64,000 nt of DNA from assembly GCA_007844125.1 (NCBI GenBank), contig CM017564.1, forward strand, positions 22,976,992 through 23,040,991. Direction: 5' to 3'. A program made the translations under genes and the position numbers. The notes under the pieces were generated by a model. That model ran no database searches and was not told the origin of the DNA. It was given only the letters and a program-made list of their open reading frames with translations. This stretch comes from Sinonovacula constricta (Eukaryota > Mollusca > Bivalvia > Cardiida > Solecurtidae). Positions 1-13,060 of this stretch are shown piece after piece. The stretch's first letter is position 1, and the number at the start of each line of letters is the position of its first letter.

Positions 1-3000
1 ATTAATATTTACTATTGGAAAATCAGCTTTGCGTTTGATGTTGTATTGTTCTTTTAGCTAGAAACACAATTCAGTGTTAAACTGTGGATGATCATACTTT
101 ATTGCTCTAATTATTATATCATTGTTGAGAGATGTTAGTTTTGCTTGATCTATAATAACCTCCTTGTATTGTGTTTGCTTTTACATAATGCGTAATATAC
201 CTGTTATGCTGGACAAAGAAGCTTAATATATCAAGATGTATACGACAACAATTGTTACAGCAAAGTCATTTTGTTTCATTCTTACTCACAATAACGAACC
301 ACCCAAAGCAAACGACCGGAGAATTCATTGGAGCAATCGCTGATTTTCAAATCAAAAAAATGCAAAGACCACCATTTTAATTATAATGAAATTCGCTGTG
401 TAAATGTAGCAACTATTTATATAGAATTGTGAAGGACTTATTTAATTACTTGAGTGGATTCATTAAAGGTTACCAACAACGTAGGGCTTATTCGTAACCC
501 TTTTTTTGAATGGTCATAGCCAGAGAGGCTGTTGTATCATCGCATTAATTAAACAGTGCACCGAGTTAAGGTCGTGCACCGAGTTAAGGTCGTAATTTTG
601 GGTGGAGCGATATCCATTTGATTTATTATAGACAAGCTTAACGGCGTCTGTAATGAAAAAACTAAATGAGCTAAAATAGTATGACTCTGTGTGTGCATGG
701 TTTGTGTAAGCATGCACACTGTCCTGCTTCTGTGTTAATATCAATATTTTATTATTTCTAATGAATTATCCTTAAACCATGATTTCATATATACCATGAA
801 GAAAAGGAAATTTGTTTGAGTAATATATTGCAATGACAAATGCCGTGTTCCAATTAAAATATTATAAAATGATTAAAAGCGTTTATACGGTAACAAAACT
901 ATCAAAAACATGCATAAGATAACAAGTACTACTTCTACCGTCTTAGCGAAATATAAATTCTTATTTAAAGTTACTTACTCAAAGTTATTTGAAGTCGGAG
1001 CTTGTTTCATGGTCCCAGCTACCTTAACATAATGAGCCTTATTTAGTAGCTACTTGTTTGTCGTTTTTTCTATTCCCTGACGAAAACTGTTATTTTCTTA
1101 TATCAACAAGATGTTAGCAATGCTATTATCAGTTTGTTTTCCAACACGGCACTGTGTTGCTGCAGACTTTTGTGGTACAAATTCAAGTCATTGAATTACT
1201 TGTTCGCCTTCGTATTGTCAGCAGATAATCAGACTACAATTAAAACATAAATAACTGAAAACTCAACTGATTAATTGAGTACCTTGAAAAAGAATGATCG
1301 CACATAATGTGTCTCGTGCTAGGTCATTATTAATTTAAAATTAAGTTAAACATCTGCATTATTATCGAAAGTGTTCAAGCGTCAAAGCACATAATTTGAT
1401 TGTTAAATGTATAAGGTTTAATGCTAAGAATGCATTTTCGTTTCCGTTTTAGTCATACATTTTGTACTATCAGAATGATTTAAATGCATAATTTTCTTAA
1501 TTTCTGTTGAAGGAAATATACTGAAGATAGCTTATACAGTGTGAAACAAGGAAGATTTATTAGTCTCGAGTCGTAAACATTTAAAGATGTTGTGATTATA
1601 GTAAGATGCTAAGTAATGGTTTATGGAAGTATGTTTACCTTCAGTATTGCATATGATGTGGCGGTTTGTTTTTAATCATAGTAAATTACAAAGAAAAATG
1701 TTTTTAACATGATCAGCTCGGCGATGGTACAGTCAGCCACTTTTCGGTACTGAAGAATGGACATCAACCAACATATATTCAATCTCGAATTGAAGCCACA
1801 TATTGTAATGGGTTGCGAATCTTCGACATGGTTGGCTCTGTTTTAAGCCTGGTATTCAATATAGTCTGTAGAAAAATATATTTGTTGATTAGCATTGCGT
1901 AGATGTTCAGTGAAATTAAGTAGAAAAAATATATATGTCATCCCACAGGACACCGTTTTATCAAATGGAAAAAAATGTGTTACAGGGTTGAAATAGCTTA
2001 TGAAAGAGAACATAGAAATGCACAAAAATTGATGACAAGACTATCTGGAATCCAGACAAACTGCCACTTCTTAACAATCTTCCGAAGACAGATACAAAGG
2101 AAAACATGATACAGGTATTACGGCAAAACTTCTTGTCTAATATCTCTGCGAGCGTTTAAAAAGGTGGAAATACTTCTATAAGATATTTAACGTCCATGGA
2201 GGTGAGTTGATAAATGCGGGAAGTCTGTAAAATTGAGGTGTTTATATGAAGGAAAATGCCCTAAGTGAGACGATTTAAAGGTTGAAGAAAAAAAATGCGG
2301 GCTCTACACCAAGGCCATTGAATAAATGATTACCTGCCTTGACGATGGGAAGTGATATATAGTGAAGTTGTAAAATGCACGAAGAGAAAAGAGACCCTGA
2401 TCGGCAGATATGGTAGAAAGAATCTGGTAAGTATGTTAAATCACCATTACTAAAACAAATAACCTATCCCTTTGACTGGTTTGGCTAAAAATGCATTTGA
2501 CTGGTTAACACTGATCGTCTTTGAGAAATAAAAAAAATACAGCAAATGCAGGATTAGGCTAGGGCTCTTGTTCCGGTCTTTTGTTCCGACTGACCGTTTC
2601 AAGGAGCCAACTTGTTTTTTCCGTCTATCTATTATATCCTGTCAACTGTGCATCTTTCTAATGTCATTATCATAGAACATACATATTCGTGTAGCGTAGT
2701 TCTGGAATAACACGGCCCGTATTAACCAATCATTTTTAAATCTAAGTCATGGCGTAAGCGTAAGCCCAAGTCATAATTTTGATACCAACAAAAACTAAGC
2801 TTATTTTTGAAGTTTCATTGCGATTTAAAGCTCAAAGTAACAAAGTGTGTTGCAAACATACAGACCTGTAAATACATAATAAACATACTATGGATTGAAA
2901 TCCATGACTAAAGCAACTCTTACTTAAGAATAGTTGGTTATTACTGGCCTTAGAACAATAATATCTCCGAATGAATATAATGTACATTATCAATTACAGT

Positions 3001-6000
3001 TATAAATAATCGTGTATTGAAAGATATTACTTATAAATATTAATGTATTATTTAAGTAAAGTATATAGCTATTTCATTAAGATAAACTTAATTAGCAGCA
3101 CTTACTGAAACACAATAACAACCAGAACATAAATGCGAACAATATCACCGGTTTCCTTTGTATTAAAATAATGATAAAGCAAGTCTGGAGTTCATGCAGA
3201 ATGAAAGTTAGCTTAATTTAAATTTTATTTTATAGAAAAACATGAGACCTGTTTACGGTTATTATGGGTAACGAATTATTTTTAAAGAAGGTTATTGTGG
3301 CAACTTAATAAAATACAACAGATAGCTAAAACACACAAATTTAAAAGTTTGAAAAAATACAATTTACTAAATAAAATGCATATTTATCTACATATCATCT
3401 CGCGCAATAGCTTAATGGATTAATTAATAATCGTAACAATTATAACAAACAGTAACGTAAATGCAGTCCAGAAAGAATTTTAGAAATTCACTTAACTATA
3501 ATACTCCTTAATCTATAAATACTGTGTTTTAATGCTATTAACATATGTTGACTCTCTCTCTATTAATTTCATATTATTGCAACGTTAGTGTTTATTTGAT
3601 AGATATTATTCTTTGCATGCATATACTTATGCCTTAAGAAATAATGAAAACAGACAGTATCCACTCACATAAAATCATACTTAACATCCAAGTTCCTGTA
3701 GAAATAGTAAGGAAAGGATATATGGAAGTTACTGAACGGTCCTAAATATGTGCCGAATTTGCTACAATGAACAGCCGGACGATTTTATAGATAAAAACAT
3801 CCAATATCTGATTACCGAAGGATAAGTGTCCATTTTATACTCTATTGCTTTCGAGCCCACTTGACTGCATGATAATATCCGACGAAAGCCTGCATTGTTA
3901 AACCAGTCTTAACACAGAAAAAAGGTTTGCTTGAAATGATCATGATATTACTGGAGTAACATTTACGTCTTAGGATTTGTTCTTAGGCTGTAGAAATAAT
4001 AATCGTTTTCAATGAACTAATAACACAACAAGCATAATTATCGGATACACCACACACTTCTCATTACTTCGTCAGTGTCTGCCACGTCAAACATTTCACA
4101 GGCGCTAAATAACTGTTCAAGGTTCAAGATGGCTGCACAAGGCGAATATTGATATTACGCTTAAAGTAATAAAAAGGCAATATTAACAATCAGAAGGGAC
4201 ATATTCATAAACTAAAGACGGAACAGTTTTATAAAAATTGTTGCAAAATGGATTATATAAAAGTCTAAGTTTGAATTGAGCGCCCCTAGCCAAGACGTAT
4301 AGGTAATTATTAAAATTTCCTATGAGAATTGCCAGAAATATTAACATTTGAAACACTGTTACCCCTAGGCCCATACAAATAAAGCGTAAATGCGGACATA
4401 ACACATACTCCAGGAAAGCCATTTTAACAAAGCAAATATATTATCAAGAAACGTTACTGAATATGCTTGAATGTGCACTACATGTACATCAAAGTTCAAT
4501 AACATCGTAACATATTACCGGTAGTGTGCAAATACATATATAGGATAAAAACCTTAAATTAGAAATTATTGGACGGTCTTACGACAATTACCACAACTAT
4601 TAAAATGTAAACAACTGCTAGACAAAGGCACGTTTATGTTAACATAAAAGTAACAAAACACTGAGATTACCAACAGTTACCGCCTTCGAACGGTCAGTCG
4701 GCACAAGGACCGACTGGGATGATTAGAATTTGTGCACCAAGCAGTTAAAGAAAACGCTGTTTTAAGCTGAACCCAAACCGGTCCCTTCATTGGTTTCTTT
4801 ATAAATAAATATGCTGGCAGCCAAAAACTAGGATGTGGAAATGACTCGATACATTTACCAGTTTACCTTACGCTTTTCCCTACACAATACATACATTTGT
4901 CAACACTGGCGAGTGAAAAAACAAACATCTAAAGCACTTTTATTTTGCGAAAGGGCGATATGATACAGACTTTCTAACAAATCAAATTTGCAGTCAAAGA
5001 AATTATTTTCATCAGAACGTTTTTGCTGAAACCATGTACTTGGAAATTACTAAATGGATATATATGGCTTAAGTAAAGACATCTTTTAAACGAAACTTCA
5101 CTTCATTAAAATGCCCAATGAACTTCAGAATGAAGTAAAGACCATTGAATGCGGCATCGTATAATTAAGTTTGAATAGGCAGGGATCAAAGGCATGCACA
5201 TGCCAGTCATATGTAAAAGTAAGATGGAAATAAAGTACCGAAGTTTACTGTATGTCAGAGGCATATATCCCTAACAATCCTGATAAGATGAATTAAATAA
5301 CAACAAAGAATATATGCACGGGTATTTTTGATACGACCACCACACTGAAATAGTAACATTGTTGTAATCATGAATAAGAAAAGATGGCAAAAGTCCTAAA
5401 TAGTTCTGTTACATTTATTCAAACTTGCAAAAAGGCGTAAATGCCAGTCAATTGTAAATGAAAATAAAACAACAAAGTCCACTCTATGTCAAAGAACAAT
5501 ACAAGTAGCAAGACTATCTGTGTATGTTTGTTAAGGTTTTTAGAGTGGGGGCATCAAATTGAAAGAAACGCAAAGTGGCAGTTATAACATCTATTTTTCT
5601 GGTATACCTCAATAATACCAGAAACAGTTATATCAACACGGTACAATATCGTACAGTTTTAAAATGATCATAATATGCTCAATATACAAACTCTGAATCT
5701 TTTACACAATTATCTGTCATCCCAAACTCATTAGGCCACAAGACTAAGACTTTGAAATGAACCATGCTTATACTTTTAAATTAATCATTTATTGAAAACT
5801 GCCGCTTTTATTCATTGAAATCACTCATGTTTAAGATGTAACATAATAAATTAACTTTTATTCGAAAGAATAGTACAATGCATCAAGATGTGGTACCTTT
5901 TTCATTGACAATAGTTTCTGCTAGCAATGCTCAAGAGTAATAACAATAATCTTTTCATCTCTGCAATAGGGATAGGAACACAGGTATACTTCAGTATTAT

Positions 6001-8744
6001 TTCCCCAGAGAATGTCTCCATTTCTCCGACTTATGTTTGATTAATACGACACTACCGCTAAAAGATAGAAGCTTTCGTGGAGAGATCAAGCTTATGTAAA
6101 TACATAAACGGAATTCTGAAAGTTTTATAACAATGTCGTACAAGCACAACCATAAGAATTCTCGTTTATGTGTAATTATAGAAACAAGTGTACAGGAGTG
6201 ATAAATGACAAAAGTTTTAAGCATATTACATAACATTATTTAACGCGCAAGACGTATATTCGTGTGTGCGCCATGCGTTGCCGATCTTTTCATGCAGTGT
6301 TCGGGAATGCAATTCAGAACTTGTGTACCATAACGATTAAGCCACAACTACGTATATGTACCTAATGTGTACCTTACACGAAACTCTATAAAAACGTTTT
6401 TTGAATGAGCAAACATTTTGCTGTAACTGAAAATGTCTATATTATATCGCCTTTACCTAAATATAAAATTACCCACGTATGCATAATGTTGGCAGTATCT
6501 GAAATATCTGTTTTTAAAATGCCTGCATCAATATTTTAACATCAAGACTAAAAACGCGACCTCACGGAAAGTCAAGATGAAGATTTTGCTTGCCTGTGTC
6601 CTAACATTCTTTAATAATCAATGTGTGTTATCTGACGGAGTTTCGTTCTAATTGACCCAAGACCATGTGATTAAATCGCATTCCGTTGCACCTATGAGAC
6701 ATATCCCCATACAATATAGGTTACCATACTGTATATGTCCTCTATATAACAGCTTTAAATAAGGTGTACGTGCTATCCATGTAGCAAAACAAAGGGGCAT
6801 GAGATAATTACAATAGCGATTCGTTAAGTTATGTACTCTGTCGAACCAGGTGACAAAATATTAGATGCTAACAGAAGGTGTTGAAACCCAGATTGATGGA
6901 ACATGTTGTTCTTCTAAACCTATTTCAAAGTACTTGTACGACGATTATCAGTATGTTCATCTTAAGTAACTTCAGATTAACAAGCTGTTATTCTACATCT
7001 AAAGCGGTAAAGAGTTGTAAAAGTCTGTGTATGTCAGTGAGAGTCAGAAAAGCCAACTTGAAAGGTAGTCGTGACTTGCCAGAATCCAATTTGATCGTTG
7101 TCTTTAACGCTGAAATTGCTTAAATTAAAATAATAAACTTCGTTGCAGTAAACGACATGATAGAAAGACACAGATCGTGAAGAGTAGAACTAACTTACAT
7201 GGATAAACAATCAGGAATAATTATGTTGTAGGGAATTGGTGTGCACATTTCTATGCAAACAAGACGAATGTCTTCCTTGGATGGAGATTTAATATAGAAC
7301 AGTTGTTTACAGTTTTGTTCAATGTAAATAATTAATCACAAAAAGTACACAATTCTTTACTGCATGCTGTTTTTCATGCGTCTTAGATAAGTGTCCCTTT
7401 TAAGATAAACCTCGATTTTCATGCAATTTTAATGAAACTAGAAGTGTATTACGAAGGCTAACGAATACCACCCACTTGCTCAGTGCTCATGAATCTCTTT
7501 TTTTCTTCTTAAGTTAACATCAAATATACCATTAGAAGTGGCATTCACGGTAAACGGAAGGAAAATACTAGTTGTAATGGTTTCTAGGGCACTTAACAAA
7601 TTGTAAACACTCCACAAACTCGATGAACATTTAGGAGCGGACAGTCCGCGGAAAAATAAACATACAAGAAGGCGAATGGACGGACAGACGGGCTCAAAAT
7701 ACTTAATATACAATACTGATTGGGTAAGACGGTCCTTTTAAATATACCTAAGCCTTCAATCGTGATACATCTATATCTCTCTGGATTATTTAAAGTATAT
7801 GTGGCTTGCGCAATGACTTGACGACGCTGTATAAAAGAATAGGTATTCATAAATGTTGTTGTTTTTTCCTGTCTTGTCTGTCCATCAAAGATTCGTACAT
7901 CCCGAATTGTAAGTATATGTGTGTTGTTTTATAACTTGTTGGGTATCAAGTAAGAATGGTTGTATATATGACTTGCTCGTACTTAGCATATGTGAACTGC
8001 TTTAAAATTATATGGTTATGTGTCAGAAAAGAGCATCTCTCACTTGATAAGAATATACAACAAAAACCTACGAGTATTGCAAGATATATAAATATTTGAA
8101 AAGGCACAGGATGCAAAGATGCGAGTAAAATGTAAAAGTAAACACAAAACCGTATTATATGTGGGTTTGTTCCATGTCAGGACGACACCGTACCATTCAT
8201 TATCATTAACAGTATGTTTTCATTGCAAATCAAGTGAAATGTGGATTGTTCCACGACGTGTCGGTTCTGTATAAGAAACGGACATACATCCCTTCTTTAT
8301 CCTAAGTGTATATGGATTGTTCCCAGAATCGTTGGTCTCGTGCCAGAAAAGCGACGTGTCTCTATTGTTATCCTTAGTAAATGTGAGGTGACTCACCCCA
8401 GTTTAGGACGAATTAATGTAATATCAGGCTATATTATATCTTAAATTAAACAAAATGTAAAAAAAAGTTAAAGGTGTTAAATTGCAAGAAAACTTGAAGG
8501 TCTGAAGAAAGGATACTCTCTCGGATTAACAGTTTTAAAAAGAATACTTTACCCCGAAAGTATCACAATACCATATACGATTACCTTTTAGGCTACTTTA
8601 AAGTATTTTAGAATACTCTTTGGATATGCTTTGTTATTTTAACCTTGATGTAATATTTCAAACGGGGTAGACATGTTGATAATATAGTATTGTAATAGAG
8701 AAATTTTATAAAAATATTAAAGTCTCTCTGATCAATTTTCATAG
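1..8744. other. AT-rich stretch with no recognisable gene
   Basis: I see only short reading frames with frequent stops, none resembling a known family and none linked into a chain by matching splice sites. There is no clear tRNA, rRNA or SINE head. A weakly repeated motif around 8,020-8,370 (variants of 'cagaaaagcgacgtgtctct' and 'ggattgttcc') hints at an old degraded repeat. A lineage-specific gene with short exons could be missed by eye. Confidence 0.5.
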
Positions 8745-8830
8745 ACAAGTTTTAGACAAGTTTAGACAAGTTTATTGAATTTCAGCCAGAAGGTCGCTCG
8801 ACCCATGTGGCAATACATAGTATAATACAT
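8745..8830 (-). mobile_element. Candidate 3' end of a non-LTR retrotransposon
   Basis: Read on the minus strand, a GC-richer block ('gtcgagcgaccttctggctg') leads into an AATAAA signal and then about three tandem copies of a CTTGTCTAAA-like unit. A short tandem tail after a 3' end is typical of CR1/L2-like LINEs that lack poly(A). No coding part is visible next to it, so this would be a strongly 5'-truncated copy. The family assignment is inference. Confidence 0.45.
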
Positions 8831-8874
8831 AGTACAAACAATGACGAATGTGGACATGTATACTTTTATAAAGA

Positions 8875-8898
8875 AATATATATATATATATATATATT
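8875..8898. repeat. (TA)n microsatellite
   Basis: Uninterrupted alternating TA dinucleotides of about 12 repeats, directly seen. Confidence 0.95.
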
Positions 8899-11255
8899 AT
8901 CAATATTATATTGGCAAAATAAATCAAGTATTCACATACAAATCAAACAATAATATACATATATTTTATATAAATAGAATTTACAATATTTAATACCAGT
9001 AGGTATGTGCTTTACTGGTACCGTGATTGTTAATAGGTTTTCAAATTGACTCCGTGTTTTAACCCTTAAGTAGTTTAGCGAATTTTCATGTTCGTGTAAA
9101 AAGTATAAGAACGGATAGCACATGGTGTTTATCAATAAACGTTAATGCCAAGAAAAATTTAGCGTTTTTTTAGTAATTTCGCTTTCAATATCAACTGACC
9201 GTAGTATGAATTTACGTTTACTAAAAGAAAGAGGCTCAAGATTATTGTTGTAACAATGAGGTAATAGAACAACAATGCTCCAGAGGAGATAACATATAAA
9301 GATAACTGGTACTTAGTTCACTGACGTTTTTATTTCACAAGCCCTTGCCTCGCCATAACAACAAACAAATGAGGGAAATAAAATATTTAACTTAGTTAAC
9401 TCTGACAAATTCCGCTCAAATATACTGATAAATATCCACTTAGTGTCATTTTATTCATATGTATATATTTCGCAAATTCGCAGACCTGTGCGTTATTGAA
9501 AATTAATAATTATGATTCATTTATCTGAATGCCAATGTTCATCAGCATTTACGTTGATTATTAAATACACTTGTTATTTGTCTTTGATATTTACTGTGGG
9601 CAAATCATCTTTGTATTCGCCATTGTATTGTACTAGCGAAACTCAATTATAAATTGTAGATAATTATGCTCCAGTTATATTTCTCGTACCAATATATGTC
9701 ATGATTGCATATTGTCTATCTAGATTTGTTCTAAATTTACTAATGCACATTACTTTTTGCTTAATACAGTCAACAATATTTATAGTTTATCTGATCCAAG
9801 AAAAAGTCTATATCATATTTTTGTTTCATACATGATTTTCACAGTCATGGACAACCTAAAACAATTAAGTCATATAATGGGGCTGTGTCCCTGGGAATAG
9901 TCCTTATATTATAGTAATCTAAAGCATCAAAAGTGTGAGGACATCAAACAAACCAAGTAGAAATGATATATAGATTATTTATACATGAGACTTAATGGAT
10001 GAATTCATCACAGTAATTCATTATCAAATACCTAATTGCTGATATTTTGTATGGCAAAATGCATATGTCTACTATACTTCTTGCAGTAATAAATGGCAGG
10101 ATTTGACAAACTTGCCTATTTTTTCGGACATTTTTTGATTACCATTCTTAATAATATTACAATTACTGTAGTTGGTTTTATGCATGGTTCTTAAAATCCA
10201 AAATTCGGCTGCGTTGAAGGAACCTTCACAAACAGTTTTGAGGGCATATGTACCAGCTTTTCATACAGATCGAATGTTGACAAGGAGCTAAAGTTTAGCA
10301 TCAACTTCCGTAGTACATTGTTTCAGATTAATAAAAACACATATAATGAACCAGAGTTTGTGTTGGTATGAGTGTAATTGATCGTAAGATGGGATCCAAT
10401 AGCATGTCTTCTCATAGTATCCCTACGGATATTTAAAAAGAGTAGGCTGGCATCTTAACATTGGTTTGTATAAACCGCTTAACGCAAACAAGAAAACCAA
10501 CGAAAATAAAATTACAACAGGCCACTGAGTCTTAGAATCAGTCAAACGCCTGAACGTCACATAAGTCGACAATTTTGATTTTGATAACATAAAATGATAC
10601 ATGTACGCCATTTAAAGGCATTTAGCCAATGATTATAGACGGGTATAGATTCTTGTTTGCTTGTACGCATTCAAAAGTTACTATACCAGTAAGAGTGATC
10701 ATAAAGATATACAAGTACAATAATATTTTTCCACAGGCACAAATGCGTCTACAATAACTGTATTCAAGAGGACAACAGTAGCAAGAGACATGTTTTTCAA
10801 TTGTCTACTTGCCATAGGTTTTGTTGCCTTGCATGTACATGTGCGTTAGCTGTTTGATGAATATATAGGTGTCCCAAATGGCTATATTTTGAGAGACAAT
10901 AATTGTCTGTTTACGCCAACACGAACTGTAACGATATTTCTGTGGCCAGCAGACATTTGTCTTTATTTACAGAGGCAACGGCATACATCAAGACAACCAC
11001 GAATAAGATTGGGACACCGCTAGGATGATGGTGGCTGTCGACATGATAATTGCGTGGTCGTATGTCTCCTGAACGTCAGGTGTAGATATTGAGATCACTC
11101 TTCATTAGGAAAGTCAAATAGTTAAGGAAACATATCACTGTTGTTTGAGGTTATCTACTTGACTTTGCTTGAAAGTGACCAGATTAACTAGTTTGCATTT
11201 CTGGTGATATAGCATGTACTAGTACAATGAGTGTCATTCTTGTGTTATAAAGGAA
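8899..11255. other. No recognisable gene
   Basis: AT-rich sequence with only short open frames. No recognised protein motif, RNA gene or tandem array was found. Confidence 0.5.
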
Positions 11256-11270
11256 CAATCCACTTTTACC

Positions 11271-11547
11271 GGCCCCAATAGCTCAGGTGGTAGAGCGTCG
11301 GCATGCGGATCGGGAGGTCGAGAGTTCAAACTCCGGCCGGGTAAAACCAAAGACTTAAAAGTTGGTAGTAGTGGCTTTCCTCCTCACGCTCGGGGCTAAG
11401 GGAACAGCATTATGCCTGGCTCGTCGGTGTCAGTATAATGGACCGGCCGGGTTCAGTCCCAGGGCACCTCATAAGTGCCCCTGTGCTATAATGATAGAAT
11501 TGTCGCTGCACAGTATCGGCAAAAATGCCGGCTAATCCAGTCCAATC
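11271..11547 (+). mobile_element. tRNA-derived SINE, family A, full length
   Basis: The head is tRNA-like: an A-box-like 'tagctcaggtggtagagc' followed about 40 bases later by a B-box-like 'gagttcaaactcc'. An unrelated body of about 200 bp follows, ending in 'gccggctaatccagtccaatcc'. It is bracketed by an imperfect 15-bp target-site duplication (11,256-11,270 and 11,548-11,562, two mismatches), which fixes both ends. Two more copies lie in this window in the opposite orientation. It is a retroposon mobilised in trans by a LINE, not a functional tRNA gene. Confidence 0.88.
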
Positions 11548-12399
11548 CAACCCACTTTTGCCTCGCCTTACAATTAAAATTGTATAGAATATTGACTTAA
11601 ATAAGTATCATTATAACAGTACAAAAGTATTACACATATTTACCATCAAAATATTTCCAGACGACAATGCGATTTATTAAAACTTTGTTAGAACAAATAG
11701 TGACGGAACCTGAAATGAATTTCAGCGGCTTTTGCTTAATTTATTTACCTAAGATGAGACAGACGCACAAAACATTCACACATTCGATTTAGTAGATTTC
11801 TGATTATAATACCTTCGTTTAATAAAAATAATAAGGAAATATGACATAGTCCCATAAGCATTGTAATATATACTAAATATTTATAGGTATTCTCATTAAA
11901 GCAAATAGAGCAAATCTTGTTACCATATTGCAACAAGGGTTAACTTTGATGCTTGAATTTGTTTTAGAAAGATCTAGTGTCGCACTGCCTGAGGGGTTTC
12001 TAAATAGCAAACAGTTTACAATTATCATCAGATTTATTTGAAACGGAATAAGTGATGGAGTATTCTTAAAGCTCATTTATGATTCCATTAAAAAAAGTTC
12101 TTTCGTAATTAACAATAATGTCAACAATGTGGGTGATGGACTAGTATAATTTTTATCAAAACTAAATTCTTGGAAACAAAATTTCACGGACTGACCCGTT
12201 TCATGACATCTGGTTTATGGTTCAAAAGTGAGCAAGACTTTCGATTTCTAAGTGATATGTCCTTAATCAACGATACTGTCGCGTGTAGTAGAAGTATGAT
12301 TTTTCAGGAAACACAAAAGTGTTGTCAAAACGAACACGAACAGTTAGGGAGCTCATTGATTCTGTCAGCTTAACGTTAATGGATATTTTAAGCCAGCGA

Positions 12400-12660
12400 T
12401 TAATGCAAAGGCAGGTAGACAAGGAAGTAATAGATGAAGCACAAGTATGATTTAGAGATAAAGACGCGATTTTAGCACCGCAGGCACTGTTTTAAGCCTA
12501 CAAGCATGAACACAACAAACGTATATAAACAGTACTAAAGTCTGTGTCAGGGCAGGCTTTAACATAATTTGGTGGATTGCTTTAAGGCATTCGATGTATG
12601 TCCTCTTGTGGGAACTTGATGACGTCAAAAATTGTTCTTATAATACGTCAGCGCTTAGGC
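12400..12660 (+). pseudogene. Decayed LINE reverse-transcriptase fragment
   Basis: Three short peptides in the order expected of a LINE-type reverse transcriptase can be read in three different frames: DEAQV-stop-FRDKDAI from 12,433 (resembling the common 'QxGFR...DAI' block), VDCFKAFDVCP from 12,572 (resembling motif A, VDFxKAFDxV, with the catalytic Asp present) and LLWELDDVKN from 12,603 (the following LWxKL block). Frame changes and an internal stop show it is inactive. The motif D 'F/YxDD' box is not visible. The clade cannot be assigned by eye. Confidence 0.6.
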
Positions 12661-12814
12661 TGTTTTATTCCAATCTATCCTCTCATTTAGAATTTTTAGG
12701 TTGCCGAGGCTTTTATCTACTATACATATTGTACATATGTTGATAGTTTATTTTATTACTAGCTATTTTGACTATATAGGTTCGTTGTATCAGGTGCTTA
12801 CTGATTGTTGTCTC

Positions 12815-13060
12815 ACTCTGGAGGGTTATTTTATTTACACTGTTTGTTTGATAGTTAAACCTTCAGGAAGTGCGAGGTTGGAGCGCTCCGCAAACCAGGT
12901 TTAAGCACCCCAGACGGTCCTTTTGCCGACTGACCGTTAGCAAGGCAGTAATTGATGGTTTTTCTTTTTTGTGTATTATGTCTCGTCTCTGTGTTTTGTC
13001 ACATTTACATTTACGCTGTTTGCCTTTGTCTAGAGGAAGATTAAATTTATATGTCTGTGG
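12815..13060 (+). repeat. Dispersed repeat, copy 1 (partner at 42.45 kb)
   Basis: The segment running from 'tttatttacactgtttgatag' through 'ccttcagga...ggagcgctccgcaaaccagg' to 'tttgtctagaggaagattaaat' is closely matched in reverse complement at 42,450-42,640. The shared text includes 'tttgcctttgtctagagg' and the Cys-poor GGAG..CTCC..CAAACCAGG block. This copy has an extra segment with 'gacggtccttttgccgactgaccgtt'. It lies just downstream of the decayed reverse transcriptase and may be part of the same element's 3' region (inference). Confidence 0.7.

Noticed and set aside
4125..4150. YY1-like 'caagatggctgcac' with a short MAAQGEY frame, as a possible hidden promoter and start
   Set aside because: One mismatch to the usual site, an in-frame stop after seven codons and no donor nearby.
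11271..11345. Functional tRNA gene
   Set aside because: A and B boxes are present but the sequence does not fold cleanly from end to end as a cloverleaf and is fused to a repeated SINE body with a target-site duplication.
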